A stretch of 64,000 nt of DNA from Carettochelys insculpta (taxonomy: Eukaryota > Chordata > Testudines > Carettochelyidae). A model generated the notes under the pieces. That model worked only from the letters and a program-made list of their open reading frames with translations. It had not been told where the DNA came from and did not search any database. The stretch lies in NCBI RefSeq assembly GCF_033958435.1, contig NC_134148.1, positions 10,208,501 through 10,272,500 on the forward strand, given 5' to 3'. This document shows, piece after piece, positions 20,879 through 31,690 of the stretch (position 1 is its first letter; each line of letters starts with the position of its first letter). The position numbers and the translations under genes are program-made.

Positions 20879-22088
20879 TTATGTGCAGCTTGCCCCCGAG
20901 AGGACTGCTGTCGACAGATGGGTATCTTCTTCGAATACCCGAGGCAGGGCATAATGCTCGGTGAAAGTGTCGTAAGATGACCAGGTCGCCACTCTACAGA
21001 TGTCTTTTAACGCGATGCCCTTGAAGAAGGCTGTTGATGCCGCCACCGCCGTGGCGGAGTGAGCCCTGGGTGGGGCCAGCAAAGGAGCATTTTGAAGCTT
21101 GTAACACATTTTTATACAGGACACAATGTGCTTAGAGATTCTCTCTGAAGAGAGACCTTCTCCTTTTGACCTGGGAGAGAGAGAGACTAGGAGCCTGTCC
21201 ATTTTCCGGAAGGACTTAGTTCTGTCTATGTAGAAGGCCAACGCCCTCCTCGCATCCAGGAGATGCAGGCGTGCCTCCTTGCCGGAGCTGTGAGGCTTCG
21301 GGTAAAACGAAGGTAAAACTATTGGCTCGTTAAGATTGGACTCCAAAGAGACTTTTGAAACAAAGGCTGGGTGCAGCCTTAAGGTTACCGCCTCCTTTGA
21401 GAATACTGCGCAGTGCTGCGTTGCCATCACTGCCGCGAGCTCACTCACCCTGCGGGCTGATGTAGTTGCAAGGAGGAAGGTTTTTTGTTTTTTTTTTTTT
21501 TAATCGCAAGCAGACGTATGGGAACTGTGGCTAATGGTTCAAAGGTGGACCCGATAGCGTGCTGAGCACCAAGTCCAAATTCCACGATGGTGGAAGCGGT
21601 TTCCGAGGGGGGTACAGGTTTACCAGCACCTTCAAGAACCTGGTAACGATAGGATGGACGAATACTGTGGGCCCTTCCTCTGTATGCCGAAAGGCTGATA
21701 TAGCGTCAAGGTGGACCTTTAGCGAGGATAGAGAAAGCCCGCCTCTCTTGAGGTCCAATAAGTAGTCTAGTATTATAGGTATAGCAACATCAAGGGGAGC
21801 TAACTGCTTGGCGGAACACCAGGCTGTGAATCGAGTCCATTTCTGCTTGTAAGTCCTCCTGGTGGAGGTCCTTCGGCTACATTCCAGGACTTGTTGTACT
21901 CCCTCAGTACACGTGCTCTTTAAAGAGCTGAGCCATGGATTAGCCATGCTTGTAGGTGCAGACCCTGAGGGTGCGGGTGCACTAAGGACCCCTGAGCCTG
22001 CGTGAGTAAGTCTGGCGCCACCGGTAGAGGGAGCAGTGGGCGGTCCGACATGCACAAAAGCAAGGGAAGCCATTGCTGCCGATCCCAA
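20879..22088 (-). pseudogene. DIRS C tyrosine recombinase
   Basis: The N-terminal half (22088-21531) reads [24 protein letters not shown] and VHPIVTRFLK. A poly(T) insertion at 21481-21502 breaks the frame. The C-terminal half (21448-20879) carries the [12 protein letters not shown] Arg motif and WSSYDTFTEHY. The HxxR motif is changed to HSAT (Arg to Thr), so this copy lacks a catalytic residue as well as an intact frame. Confidence 0.85.
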
Positions 22089-22099
22089 GCGGGGCTTTG

Positions 22100-22900
22100 A
22101 GTATCATGCGAGCTCTCTCCCTTCTGGCTTTGTGCAAGACCTTGTGGCAACCAGATCGATCTGGGGAAACCCCCATGTACGAAAAATGCACCGTAGCAGA
22201 TCGGAATGGATCTGCCATTCGTGCGTGATTGCGAAGCACCTGCTCAGTTGATCTGCTTTCACGGTGTGAGCGCCCGGCAAGTACGAGGCTTTCAACGTTA
22301 TGTTGTTGGCGATGCACCAATTCTACAATAGGACTGCTTCCGCATATAGGGCACGGGATCGTGCTCCTCCTTGTCAATTGATGTAAAACATAGTGGAGGT
22401 ATTGTCGGTATTGAATCCCGACTACTTTGCCACGTAGGTAATCTCAAAAATGTTTGCAGGTGTTGAACACTGCTCTGAGCTCCAGCATGGTTATGTGCAG
22501 TGTCTGTTCCGCAGGGGACCATAGCCCTTGCGCTACCTTGTCGCCGATGTGCACTCCCCATCCTATGTGGGAGGCATCAGTAGTAAGAAAAAATAGAAAT
22601 TTGTGGTTGGTGAAAAAGGCACCCCCACTAGCAGATTCTCGGGGTTTTCCCACCACGCCAGGGATCTGCGCACCTCTGTTATGGGCAACACCACGCTGTG
22701 GACACTGTGGGATGCCGGTTTGTAAACGCTCGCCAGCCAATGCTGCAGGCTTCACGTGTGCAACCTGGCATTCTGTACCACAAACGTCGCTGCCGCCATG
22801 TGGCCCAGCAGCTGTAAGCACGTTAAGACCGGCACCGTGGGGCTGTATGTGATGACTTGCACCAGCGAACTGATGGCGCGGAAGCGGTCGGGTAGGTACA
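22100..22900 (-). pseudogene. DIRS C RNase H and connector
   Basis: Recognisable pieces in different frames include [47 protein letters not shown] and WGFPQIDLVATR. Frameshifts and stops break the domain several times. Order and spacing match copy B. Confidence 0.8.
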
Positions 22901-22984
22901 CCCTTGCTGTGATAGATTTTATGCGTCCCCCTATGAACTCTATATCTTGTGTGGGTTCGGACTTTGACTTTGCGAGGTTGATGA

Positions 22985-23690
22985 CTAGGCCCAGCGAAGA
23001 AAAACATGTCCACTGTGACGCGTATCATGTGTGAGACCTCTGCCTTCGAGGCCCCTTTTAGCAGGCAGTCGCCCAGATATGGGAAAAATAAACACCCCCT
23101 GTCTGTGCAGGTAGGCTGACACCACTGCCAGGGTTTTGGTAAAGGCTCTGGGGGCCGAGGAGAGGCCGAATGGAAGAACCCTGTGCTGGAAGCGCTCCTG
23201 GCCGACCGTGAAGCAGAGGAAGCGCCAGTGTGCTGGGTGGATCGTTATATGAAAGTAAGCATCTTGTAAGTCGAGTGCTGCAACCCAGTCTCCATCGTCC
23301 AGTGCTGTGAGTATCAAAGCAACTGTGATCATCCGAAAACGTTGCTTGCGCAAGTAACGGTTGAGGCCCCGAAGATCTAAGATGGGCCTCCAGTCTCCTG
23401 TTTTCTTCTCTGGTAGGAAGTAGCGTTAATAAAAACATTCCCCTGGAATTATTCCGGCACTCTTTCCACCTCCCCTATGAACATAAGGTGATTCACCTTC
23501 TGCTTGAGCCTCGCCTCATGGCAGCGTCCCTGAGGTGAGGCCTGGTGGGAGGCTTCGTCGGTGGAAGCGACTGGAAGGGGATTGTGTAACTCGTGGCTAT
23601 GATCTCCAGCACCCATTTGTCTGTGGTGATCTTTTGCCATTGGGAGTGGAACGGTCTGAGGCGATGATGGAACATGAGATGAGAGTGGCA
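22985..23690 (-). pseudogene. DIRS C reverse transcriptase
   Basis: Motif A is intact (LDLQDAYFHITIHPAH) and [10 protein letters not shown] follows. Motif C is lost: the codons read Tyr-Leu-Gly-Asp, and an extra T just before shifts the frame. The N-terminal [12 protein letters not shown] block is at about 23600. Confidence 0.88.
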
Positions 23691-25990
23691 TTGAGCGAGG
23701 GTATTGATAGTGCAGCCCCCGAAATACCCGTCAAACTTGTTGCCTTTGGGCCTGACCCGAGGGCGTACGGCTTTGTTGAGAACGTCGCCTAGGAGTTCTG
23801 TACTGTTGCTGCTGTTGATAGCGCCCTTGGCCGTAGCCCCGTTGATATTGAGCACGCTGTGGTTGTAAGCGTAGCGTCTTTGCTGAGGATAAAATTTTTC
23901 CCTCCTGTATGGGGGAGTATAAATGCCCAAGGTTCTGAGTGTAGCACTCGAGCCCTTATTGGAGTGAGGGACCGAGTCGGCTGAGTCCGCAAACAGCTTT
24001 TATGTATCAAAGGGAAGGTCCACGCTCTTCGCCTGTAGGTCCCTCGGGACACCTGACGTCTGGGGCCAGGATTCTCTACGCATGACCACTGCTGTAGCCG
24101 TTGAACGTGCCACCACGTCCGCCATGTCCAGGGCAATCTGGACTCCCGCCCGCGATGCTGCGTAGCCCTCTCGAATAATTGCCTTTAATACCGGCTTTTT
24201 GTCTTCCGGAAGTGAATCCATGAGGGGAGTAAGCCTGGAGTAATTATCAAAATTATGGTTTGCTAGGTGTGCCCATAATTTGCCATTCTCAATAGCAGGG
24301 TAGAAGAGGAGTATACCTTCCTGCCAAACAGCTCTAGCTTCTTAGCATCTTTGTCCAATCCCCCCGATTTGTACTGAGAAGCCTTTGACCTCTGCTGGGA
24401 CGACTCGACCACCAAAGAATTTGGTTGTGGGTGACTGAAGAGGAACTCCATGCCCTTTGCCGGGACAAAGTACTTCTTATCCACTCTCTTGTTCGTAGGC
24501 GGAACAGAGGCCAGAGTCTGCCATGTAGTAATGGCTGACTCCAGAATGGCTTCGTCCAGCGGAATAGCAATTTTGGACGAAACCGGGGGTCTCAAATTTT
24601 CCAGGAGTTTGTGATGTTTCTCCTGCACCTCTGCCATTTGAATGTCTTGCGTGAAAGCCACCCTTTTAAACAGCTCCTGAAACTGTTTAAGGTCATCCGG
24701 GGGAGCAACATCCCCAGGGGCCACGGCCTCATCTTGGGAGGATGAGGAGGAACCACTAGGGTAAACCTCCCTCGAACCCTCGGGCTCCTGCAGTCGATGA
24801 TCACTTGCTCGCTGGAGTATTGTGAAGGAAAGTCTCGGGGTTCTAAAATTAACTCCCCTTGAGACAACTGTGTTTCCATCCCCGATCGGGAGTGCCCACG
24901 GGGGTACTGAGTGGCCGGGGGGGACCTGCCCCTGGGTGTAGGCCTGTGGTATCTGTGTCCAGCATAAGGACGACCATGGCAGCATGGGCAAGTGTCCGGG
25001 GATGGAGACCTAGACCACTCACGGGGTGTGTACCCCCGATGTCTGGGAGAGCGAGACCTCTGCGATGACACAGATAGAGGTGATACTGGCTTGTGATAGT
25101 ACTCCAGGGGATCCAATCCCAGAAATGGTAAAGGTGGCCAAAGACATGGTGACATTGGCTGGAGGAACGGTTAGGAGGTTCCGGATGGGCTGGTGGAGAC
25201 ACAGGCCTTCGGTGCAGCGTGTGTATCACAGGGGGAGGGCTTGGTGCTAACAGAAGCGCAACCCTGTCCGGAGATGGACTGCGGTGCCGGGCTTTTGATT
25301 TTGCCTTGCCCCTCCCCTGCGGGGCCGGCCCCGCCCCCTTCCGTGCCGGGGATCTCGGCCCCGCTGTCAGTGCTGCACTCAGCACCGTCAGCTGCGGTGC
25401 CGCGCGGGTATCCTCCTCTGGTGCCTGCAGGCTCCGTGCCTGGCGCCCCTGCACCGTTGGTGCCGCGGGGGCCGGTGCCACCGCCGGGTCCGGCGCTTGC
25501 CTCACTGACGCTCTAGGTGCCGTGCGTGCCGGCTGTTGTATAACCAGAGGCTCAGCCTCTGCCACGTGCGCTGCCGCTTGCCTGAGTATGCGGCTGGGGG
25601 CTGTGTGCTCCACTCGTCCTGCTCGCTGCAAACGCCGGCAAGGATCGAGCCAGGGAGAGTTTCCTCCGTTTCCGCACCGAGGGGGTCAGAGAAAACTGCC
25701 CTCCTCTTATGCAACCCAGAGGGCCCTTCTGGGTGAGGCTTCTCCGGCAAGTCAGGCTGGAGAGCCTTATCAACAAGAGCATTTTACGCCTCATCGCTCT
25801 GTCCTTCCTGGCCCTGGCTGTGAGCTTAGCACAGTGAGAACACTTCTGGGTAGCCTGTGATTCCCCCAGGCATCAGATGCATTCGCTATGCCCCACGGAG
25901 GCCAGCATAGCTTCACGGCATGACTCTCACTTTTTAAAACCTGAAGAGGCCATTGCAGTGAGTCCTTTACTGTTAATAGGGTACTTAGCA
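23690..25990 (-). pseudogene. DIRS C gag-like gene
   Basis: The gag frame is spread over at least four shifted segments. Conserved parts are the Pro-rich centre (24849-25631), the block PLDEAILESA to GRKVYSSSTLLLRMANY (24263-24620) and MRRESWPQTSGVPRD (24000-24130). The N-terminal Cys cluster near 25850-25960 has an in-frame stop. Confidence 0.8.
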
Positions 25991-26229
25991 CTTAATCAGT
26001 GCCTTTCCACCCCAAATAGTGATCACCGGCCTGCGGGGCAGCGGGCGGCCTAAATGGCCTTCACGTCCGCTCTTCTCTTCTCTGCTCCTCTCTTTTTTCT
26101 TTTTTCTGATACTCTCTTTGTCTTTGCTTTCTCTCTTTTTTTTCTTTTTAATAACCAAAAACAACAAATGATACATAGAAAAAAACCACTGTTTAATCTG
26201 ACTCTGGCCTTAGCCTGAGTAGATTCCGT

Positions 26230-26415
26230 CTGCAGCCGATGGTGGCTGAGAAGGAACTGGCAGGGACCGGATCGTGCACGCGACTGGGGGCGCGCAGGGG
26301 GGCGGCGCGTGCCGGCGCATGCACGATCCAGGAGAAACTGCTGGAAGATTTCCAATCTGCGGCGCCGGGCGAGCCCGACACCTATTGTGGAGCACCCATA
26401 GGGACACTCGAAGAA
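26230..26415 (-). repeat. DIRS C 5' terminal repeat
   Basis: It matches the inverted complement of the C left end, with the conserved 'aactggcagggaccggatcg' to 'cactcgaagaa' order. Confidence 0.82.
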
Positions 26416-26940
26416 CCACCACCACTTCCTTCGAGAAAGCTGTATAGGGCGGCATTACCATTATCGCTGCCAGCTCGCTCACTCTGCAGGCCCATGCAAT
26501 TGCAAGAAGAAGAGCTGCTTTATGGTAAGCAGTCGGAGACATACAGTGGCCAATGGTTCAAAGGGTGGTCTAGACAGTGTGTCAAGGACCAGGTCTAAGC
26601 TCCATGAAGGCGATAATGGTTTCCGTGGAGGATATAGGTTTGCGAGCCCCTTTAGAAACCATGTAGTAATGGGATGGGCAAATACAGTTGACCCATCCTC
26701 CACATGCTGGAACATTGATATAAGCTGCAAGATGGACGTTTAATGATGATAAAGTGAGTCCGTCTTGTTTCAGTTCCAGTAAGTACTCTAGAATTGTGGG
26801 AATGGAGACCTCCAGAGGAGTCAATTGCTTGGACAGACACCAGGATGTAAAACGTTTCCATTTATATGCATAAGCCTTTCTGGTAGAGGCCCGTCAACTG
26901 CATTGCAGGACCTCTTTTACTCTTTCTGAGCATGTTCTCT
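26416..26940 (-). pseudogene. DIRS A tyrosine recombinase, N-terminal part
   Basis: The reading contains VFAHPITTWFLKGLANLYPP, WSLDLVLDTLSRPPFEPLA and, beyond, the ARTS-type region that precedes the catalytic Arg. It continues at 14390 on the other side of the B/C insertion. Stops and shifts are present. Confidence 0.78.
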
Positions 26941-27790
26941 CTAAGGCACTGAGCCATGGATTAGCCATGCTTTGAGGCGGAGCATTCGAGGATGAGGGTG
27001 TGTTATGGACCCCTGATTCTGCATGAGAAGGTCCAGTACTATCAGGAGGGGGAGTGGTGGGGAGCATGACATGCGTAGCAGCAGAGGACACCAGTGCTGT
27101 CGATCCCACATTGGGGCTATAAGTATTAGTCGCGCCTTCTCCCTCCTCGCTTTCTCCGGGACCTTGTGAATGAGCCCTGTGGGAGGGAATGCATACAGGA
27201 AGGGGCCCTTCCATGAGAGCATGAAGGCATCCCCTAATGAGTCTTGTCCAATACCCGCTCTGAAGCAGTACTGCAGGCATTTCTTGTTGGTATAGGTGGC
27301 AAATAAGTCGATCTGGGGAAACCCCCATCTGTCGAATATGTTGTGGAGTAGATGGGAGCGGATCTGCTACTCGTGCGTGAGAGCAAAATGCCTGCTTAGC
27401 TGATTCGCCCTCACATTGTGGGTGCCAGGAAGGTATGAGGCTTTTAGCGCTATGTTGTTTGCAATACACCAATTCCACAGTCGGACCGCCTTGGCGCATA
27501 ATGCGTGGGATCTGGCTCCGCCTTGGCGATTGACATAGAACATTGTGGAGGTGTTGTCAGTATTCACTCCAGCTACCTTGTCCTGCAGGTATTTGCGGAA
27601 GTGCCTGCATGCACTGGACACTGCTCTAAGTTCCAGTATGTTTGTGTGCATTACCATCTCTGCAGGGGACCATTGCCCCTGCGTTACTTTGTTGCCCATG
27701 TGTGCCCTCCATCCTATGTACGATGCATCTGTTGTGAGAAAAACCGCAATTTGCGGTTGGTGGAAGGGCACCCCTGGTAGCAAGTTCTTG
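26941..27790 (-). pseudogene. DIRS A RNase H and connector
   Basis: RNase H motifs are FLTTDASYIGWRAHMGN, LELRAVSSACRHF and NTDNTSTMFYVNRQGGARS, ending KASYLPGTHNVRANQLSR. The connector follows in another frame (LYAFPPTGLIHKVPEKARR). This domain is open from 27783 to 27367. Confidence 0.88.
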
Positions 27791-27798
27791 GGGTCTGC

Positions 27799-28830
27799 TC
27801 ACCATGCCAGAGACTTTCGCATCTCCATCATGGGTGATACCTTTTGTGAGTGGTATGAATCGTTGGCCTGTACACAGTTGCCAACTAGTGCTGAAGGCCT
27901 CAAATATGTAGTCTGGCATTCTGCACCATGAACGTGGTGGCAGCCATGTGTCCCAGTAGCTGTAAGCAAGTTAGGACTGGCATTGTGGGGCTGTACGTCA
28001 GCACCTGCCCCAAGGATCTGATGGCGCAAAAAAGTGCATCGGGCAGATATACTCTCAACGTAATAAGAGTCTAGGCACGCCCCTATGAATTCTACCTTTC
28101 GCGTGGGCTCCGTCATCGATTTTTGAAAGTTGATGACTAGGCCCAGTGAGAGGAAGATCTTAGTAGTGATATGTATCATGCGCAGGACATCTGCCCATGA
28201 GATGCCCTTCAACAGGCAGTTGTCCAGATACGGAAAAATGAATATGTCCTGCCAATACAGGTAAGCTGACAGTACCGCAAGCATCTTGGTAAAGACCCTG
28301 GGCACTGAAGAATGTCAGAATTGAAGGACTCTGTATTGGAAGTGCTCCGTGCCCACTTTGAAGCAAAGAAAGTGCCTGCGTGCCGAATGGATTATTATGT
28401 GGAAATATGCATCTTGTAGGTCAAGGGCTGCAAACCAATCCCCATCGTCCAGTGCTGTGACTATGGAGGCAATTGTAGTCATCTTGAAGCGCTGTTTGTG
28501 CAGGTATCAATTGACAGCCCATAGGTCCAGGATTGGCCTCCAGACTCCTGTTTTCTTCTCTGTGAGAAAATATCGGGAGTAGAAACCTTTCCCTTGGAAT
28601 TTGTCCAGGACTCTCTCCACCGCCCCTATAAATATGAGGTGGTCTACCTCCTGCTTTAACATTGTCTCATGAGATGAGTCCCTAGGGAGGGACTGGGTAG
28701 GGGGTTTTGGTGGGGGCAGCGATCGGAATGGGATGGTATATCCCTTGGCTACAATTTCCAATACCCACTTGTCCACCATAATGCTTTCCCATTGCCGACA
28801 GAATGGTCTGAGTCGGTCGTGGAACATATG
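27799..28830 (-). pseudogene. DIRS A reverse transcriptase
   Basis: Blocks include [40 protein letters not shown] and, in another frame, PYLDNCLL in place of YLDD. The second catalytic Asp of motif C has become Asn. Several frameshifts separate the blocks. Confidence 0.85.
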
Positions 28831-31082
28831 CTGTGATTGGCAGTGAGGGATGTTCGTGGTATCGCAGTCCTCAACATAACCATCAAACTTGCTGTCTTGG
28901 AGTTTGCCCCAACGATGTATGTCCTTGGATGGCCTCTGCTGTTGCTAGCATCCTTGATTGTAACACCACTGGTATTGTGAGAGCTGGGGTTGGTAGGTGT
29001 AACGTCTTTGTTGCGGGTGTAATCTCTTCCTCCTATAGGGTCGGGTGTACATCCCCAGTGTTCTGAGCATGGTCCTCAAATCCTTGCTAGAATGGAGGGC
29101 TGAGTCAGTGGAGTCAACACACAGTCTTTGTCAAATGGAAGATCTACGATTTTCGTTTGCAGGTCCTTGGGGATGCCAGATGTTTGTAGCCACGACTCTC
29201 TATGCATCACCACTGCTGTGGCTGTGGAGTGTACCACTGTGTCCGCAGCATCTAGGGCAATCTGGACACCTGTCTGTGAGGCTGCATAGCCTTCCTGGAC
29301 TATCACCTTCAAGACCAGTTTCTTATCATCCGGGAGGAAGTCCATGAGAGAGGTAAGTCTGGCATAATTGTCATGTTATGGTTTGAAAGGTGGGCAGCAT
29401 AGTTGGCCATGGGCAGCAGCAGGGTGGAGGAGGAGTATACCTTCCTTCCAAATAAGTCCAATTTTTTGCATCCTTGTCGGACCCCGCAGATTTGTATTGT
29501 GGTGTCTTCGATCTGTGCTGTGAAGATTCCACTACTAGGGAGTTTGGTTGCGGGTGGTTGAACAGAAATTCCATACCCTTGGATGATACAAAATACTTCT
29601 TGTCTGCCTGTTTGTTCATAGGTGGAATGGAGGCAGGGGTCTGCCATATATTTGTGGCAGCTTCCATAATGGCTTCATCTAGTGGGATGGCTATTTTGGA
29701 TGATGCGGGGGGGGTCCTCAGGTTCTTGAGGAGTTTATGGTGTTTCTCCTACACTTCCGCGATCTGTATGCCCTGAGTGTGTGCCACCCTCTTAAAAAGC
29801 TCTTGGAATTGCTTGAGGTCATCTGGGGGAGACATATGCCCAGGAACAACCACCTCGTCTGGGGAGGACGAGGAAGCATCACTGTGATAAACCTCCTCCT
29901 GCTCCTCGGACACCTCCTGTGTCCATTCCCTTGAGAATTCTAGGGGAAGGTCTAATGACTCTGGACCCGTTCCCAATGGAGAGGCATGTATTCTTTTTGA
30001 AGGGAGCGAGAAGAGGTGGCCATGCAATGAAGGTTGAGGCGGGGATCTGTCTCTCGACCTTGAGCCCTGGTGCCGATGATGTTCACCATGATATGAGTGA
30101 CTGTAGTAGCAGGGGCAGCGTCCCAGTGATGGAGATCTAGACCATGACTGGTGTCTGTATGCACAGCGCCAAGAGGAGAGTGATCTCTTTGATGATGTAG
30201 AGATCGGCAGGGATGCTCTATAGGAGCGCTCATGCAGTTCCATTAAGGCAGCCGGTGAAGTATGTCTGAGCCAGGGAGATGGTGGCTGTAGAAATGGAGA
30301 TGGAGGTCTCAGGAAGGCTGGTGGTGTTGCCGGCCATTCTGGCATACCCATCTCAGGAGGGGAGCTGGGTGAAAGTGGCATCCCAAGAATGTCTGGGGAT
30401 GGACTACGGTGCTGGGTCTTAGGTCTTGCCTTGCCCAGCCCGTGTGACTGTGGTCAATGCCGCCACCTCCGGTGCTTGGGACCTCAGTGCAGGCGTCAGT
30501 ACCATGACCGGTGCCGCCGAGTGCGGTTCCACAAGCATAGCTATCTCCAGCGCTGTCAGGCCACGTGCCAGGGTCTCCGGTTCCGGTGCTCTTGGTGCTG
30601 CGAGTCTCGGTGCTGTAGCCTCCAGTGCCTGCAGGGTTCTCTGTGCCGACTGTTTACTGGTTGGAGCCCCAGGTACTGTTTTAAGTTGTACGGCCTTCCC
30701 ACTGCTTTGGACAGCCAGTGCTTCACGGCCCTGTACCTCACTCATCCTGCTCACAGAGACCACTGGCAAGGATTGAGTAGGGGATACCTTCTTCGTCTTA
30801 TGCATGGAGGAGGTCAAAGAGATTGCCTTCCTCTTATGCGGCCCTGAGGGCCCTTCCCTATGGGGCATCTCCCAACAGCTCAGGCTGGAGGGCCTTGTCA
30901 AACAAGAGCATTTTTAGTCTCATCTCCCTGTCCTTTCTTGCTCTGGCCATTAGTTTAGAGCAGTAAGGACATTTCTGGGGGACATGGGCCTCTCCCAAGC
31001 AGCGAATGCATTTGCTACGGCTATCAGAGGCAGGCCTAGCTTCGTGGCAGGATTTACATTTCTTATACCCCAGGGAAGACAT
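28831..31082 (-). pseudogene. DIRS A gag-like gene
   Basis: The N-terminus (31082-30858) is clean: MSSLGYKKCKSCHEARP, CIRCLGEAH, KCPYCSK. This supports the start used for copy B. Downstream the frame is broken, with recognisable KKYFVSSKGMEFLFNHPQPN (29590) and QIALDAADTVVHSTATAV (29250). The Ser-rich centre is more diverged than in B-E. Confidence 0.82.
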
Positions 31083-31344
31083 ATCTTCTCAAAGTACTTA
31101 ATTACTTGTAATGTTAAACAAGGCACTTAAGAGTTACTAATAGCTTCTAAAAACAGATAAGGTTCACAGTCTCTGAGATAGCGGACCCCCTAGGCGGCCA
31201 CCTCTTCCTTCCTTTCCTCCTCTTTTCTCTTTTTTGTTTTTTTTAAACTATATACAAGAGAACTTGAACAGTCTTATAGAACAAGAAAGAAACTAATAAC
31301 TATATTATAAATGAGTTTATCTGTCTTAGGCATTGGAGCCAAAG

Positions 31345-31545
31345 CAGATTCCATCTGCAGCCGTTGGCGGTTGAGAGGAACTGGCGTGGACCGGATTGTG
31401 CACGTGACCAAAAGCGCGCGAAGGACCGACGCACATTGGCGCATGCGTGACCTGACGAGATACAGCTGGAAATCGCCTATCTGCGGCACCGGGGCGAGCC
31501 CAACACCTAATGCGGAGCACCCATGGGGACCACTCGAAGAAGAAA
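31345..31545 (-). repeat. DIRS A 5' terminal repeat
   Basis: It matches the inverted complement of 13500-13700 and ends 'cactcgaagaagaaa'. The next bases outside, 'gtgactcac', resemble the start of a DIRS left end. Confidence 0.8.
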
Positions 31546-31555
31546 GGAGTGACTC

Positions 31556-31690
31556 ACACAAGCTGTGTACTTTCCCCTTACTCTCTGTCAGGAGAATAGG
31601 AAGAACAATCAGCATCCTGGTACACACAGCTGCTGCCCTCCTTTCCCCAGCCCTCTCAAAATGAGGCCCTTGGTCAAGAAAAAGATTTAA
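31556..31690 (-). repeat. Unclassified repeat, right of DIRS A
   Basis: This is the reverse complement of the repeat at 13330-13476: 'ctttccccttactctctgtc' mirrors 'gtcagagaacaaagggaaag'. Copies thus flank DIRS A in inverted orientation. Confidence 0.5.

Larger units (their letters stand above)
20473..26415 (-). mobile_element. DIRS copy C, 5.9 kb
   Basis: Copy C is a full-length but decayed DIRS element in direct head-to-tail contact with B. In sense order it has a 5' repeat (about 26230-26415), gag (23690-25990), RT (22985-23690), RNase H and connector (22100-22900), YR (20879-22088), ICR (20738-20834) and 3' repeat (20473-20737). Its right end 'cactcgaagaa' meets the interrupted YR gene of copy A at 26416. 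It is more diverged from B than D is from E. Confidence 0.93.
13477..31545 (-). mobile_element. DIRS copy A, split by copies B and C
   Basis: Copy A is a DIRS-type tyrosine-recombinase retrotransposon whose two parts (13477-14390 and 26416-31545, about 6.04 kb together) are separated by 12 kb of inserted B and C. The left part holds the 3' terminal repeat, ICR and YR C-terminus; the right part holds the YR N-terminus, RNase H, RT, gag and 5' terminal repeat. The break is inside the YR gene: 14390 ends in sequence that aligns with copy C just before the point matching 26416. A is the oldest of the three, with many stops and frameshifts. No target-site duplication flanks it, as usual for DIRS elements. 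Confidence 0.92.
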
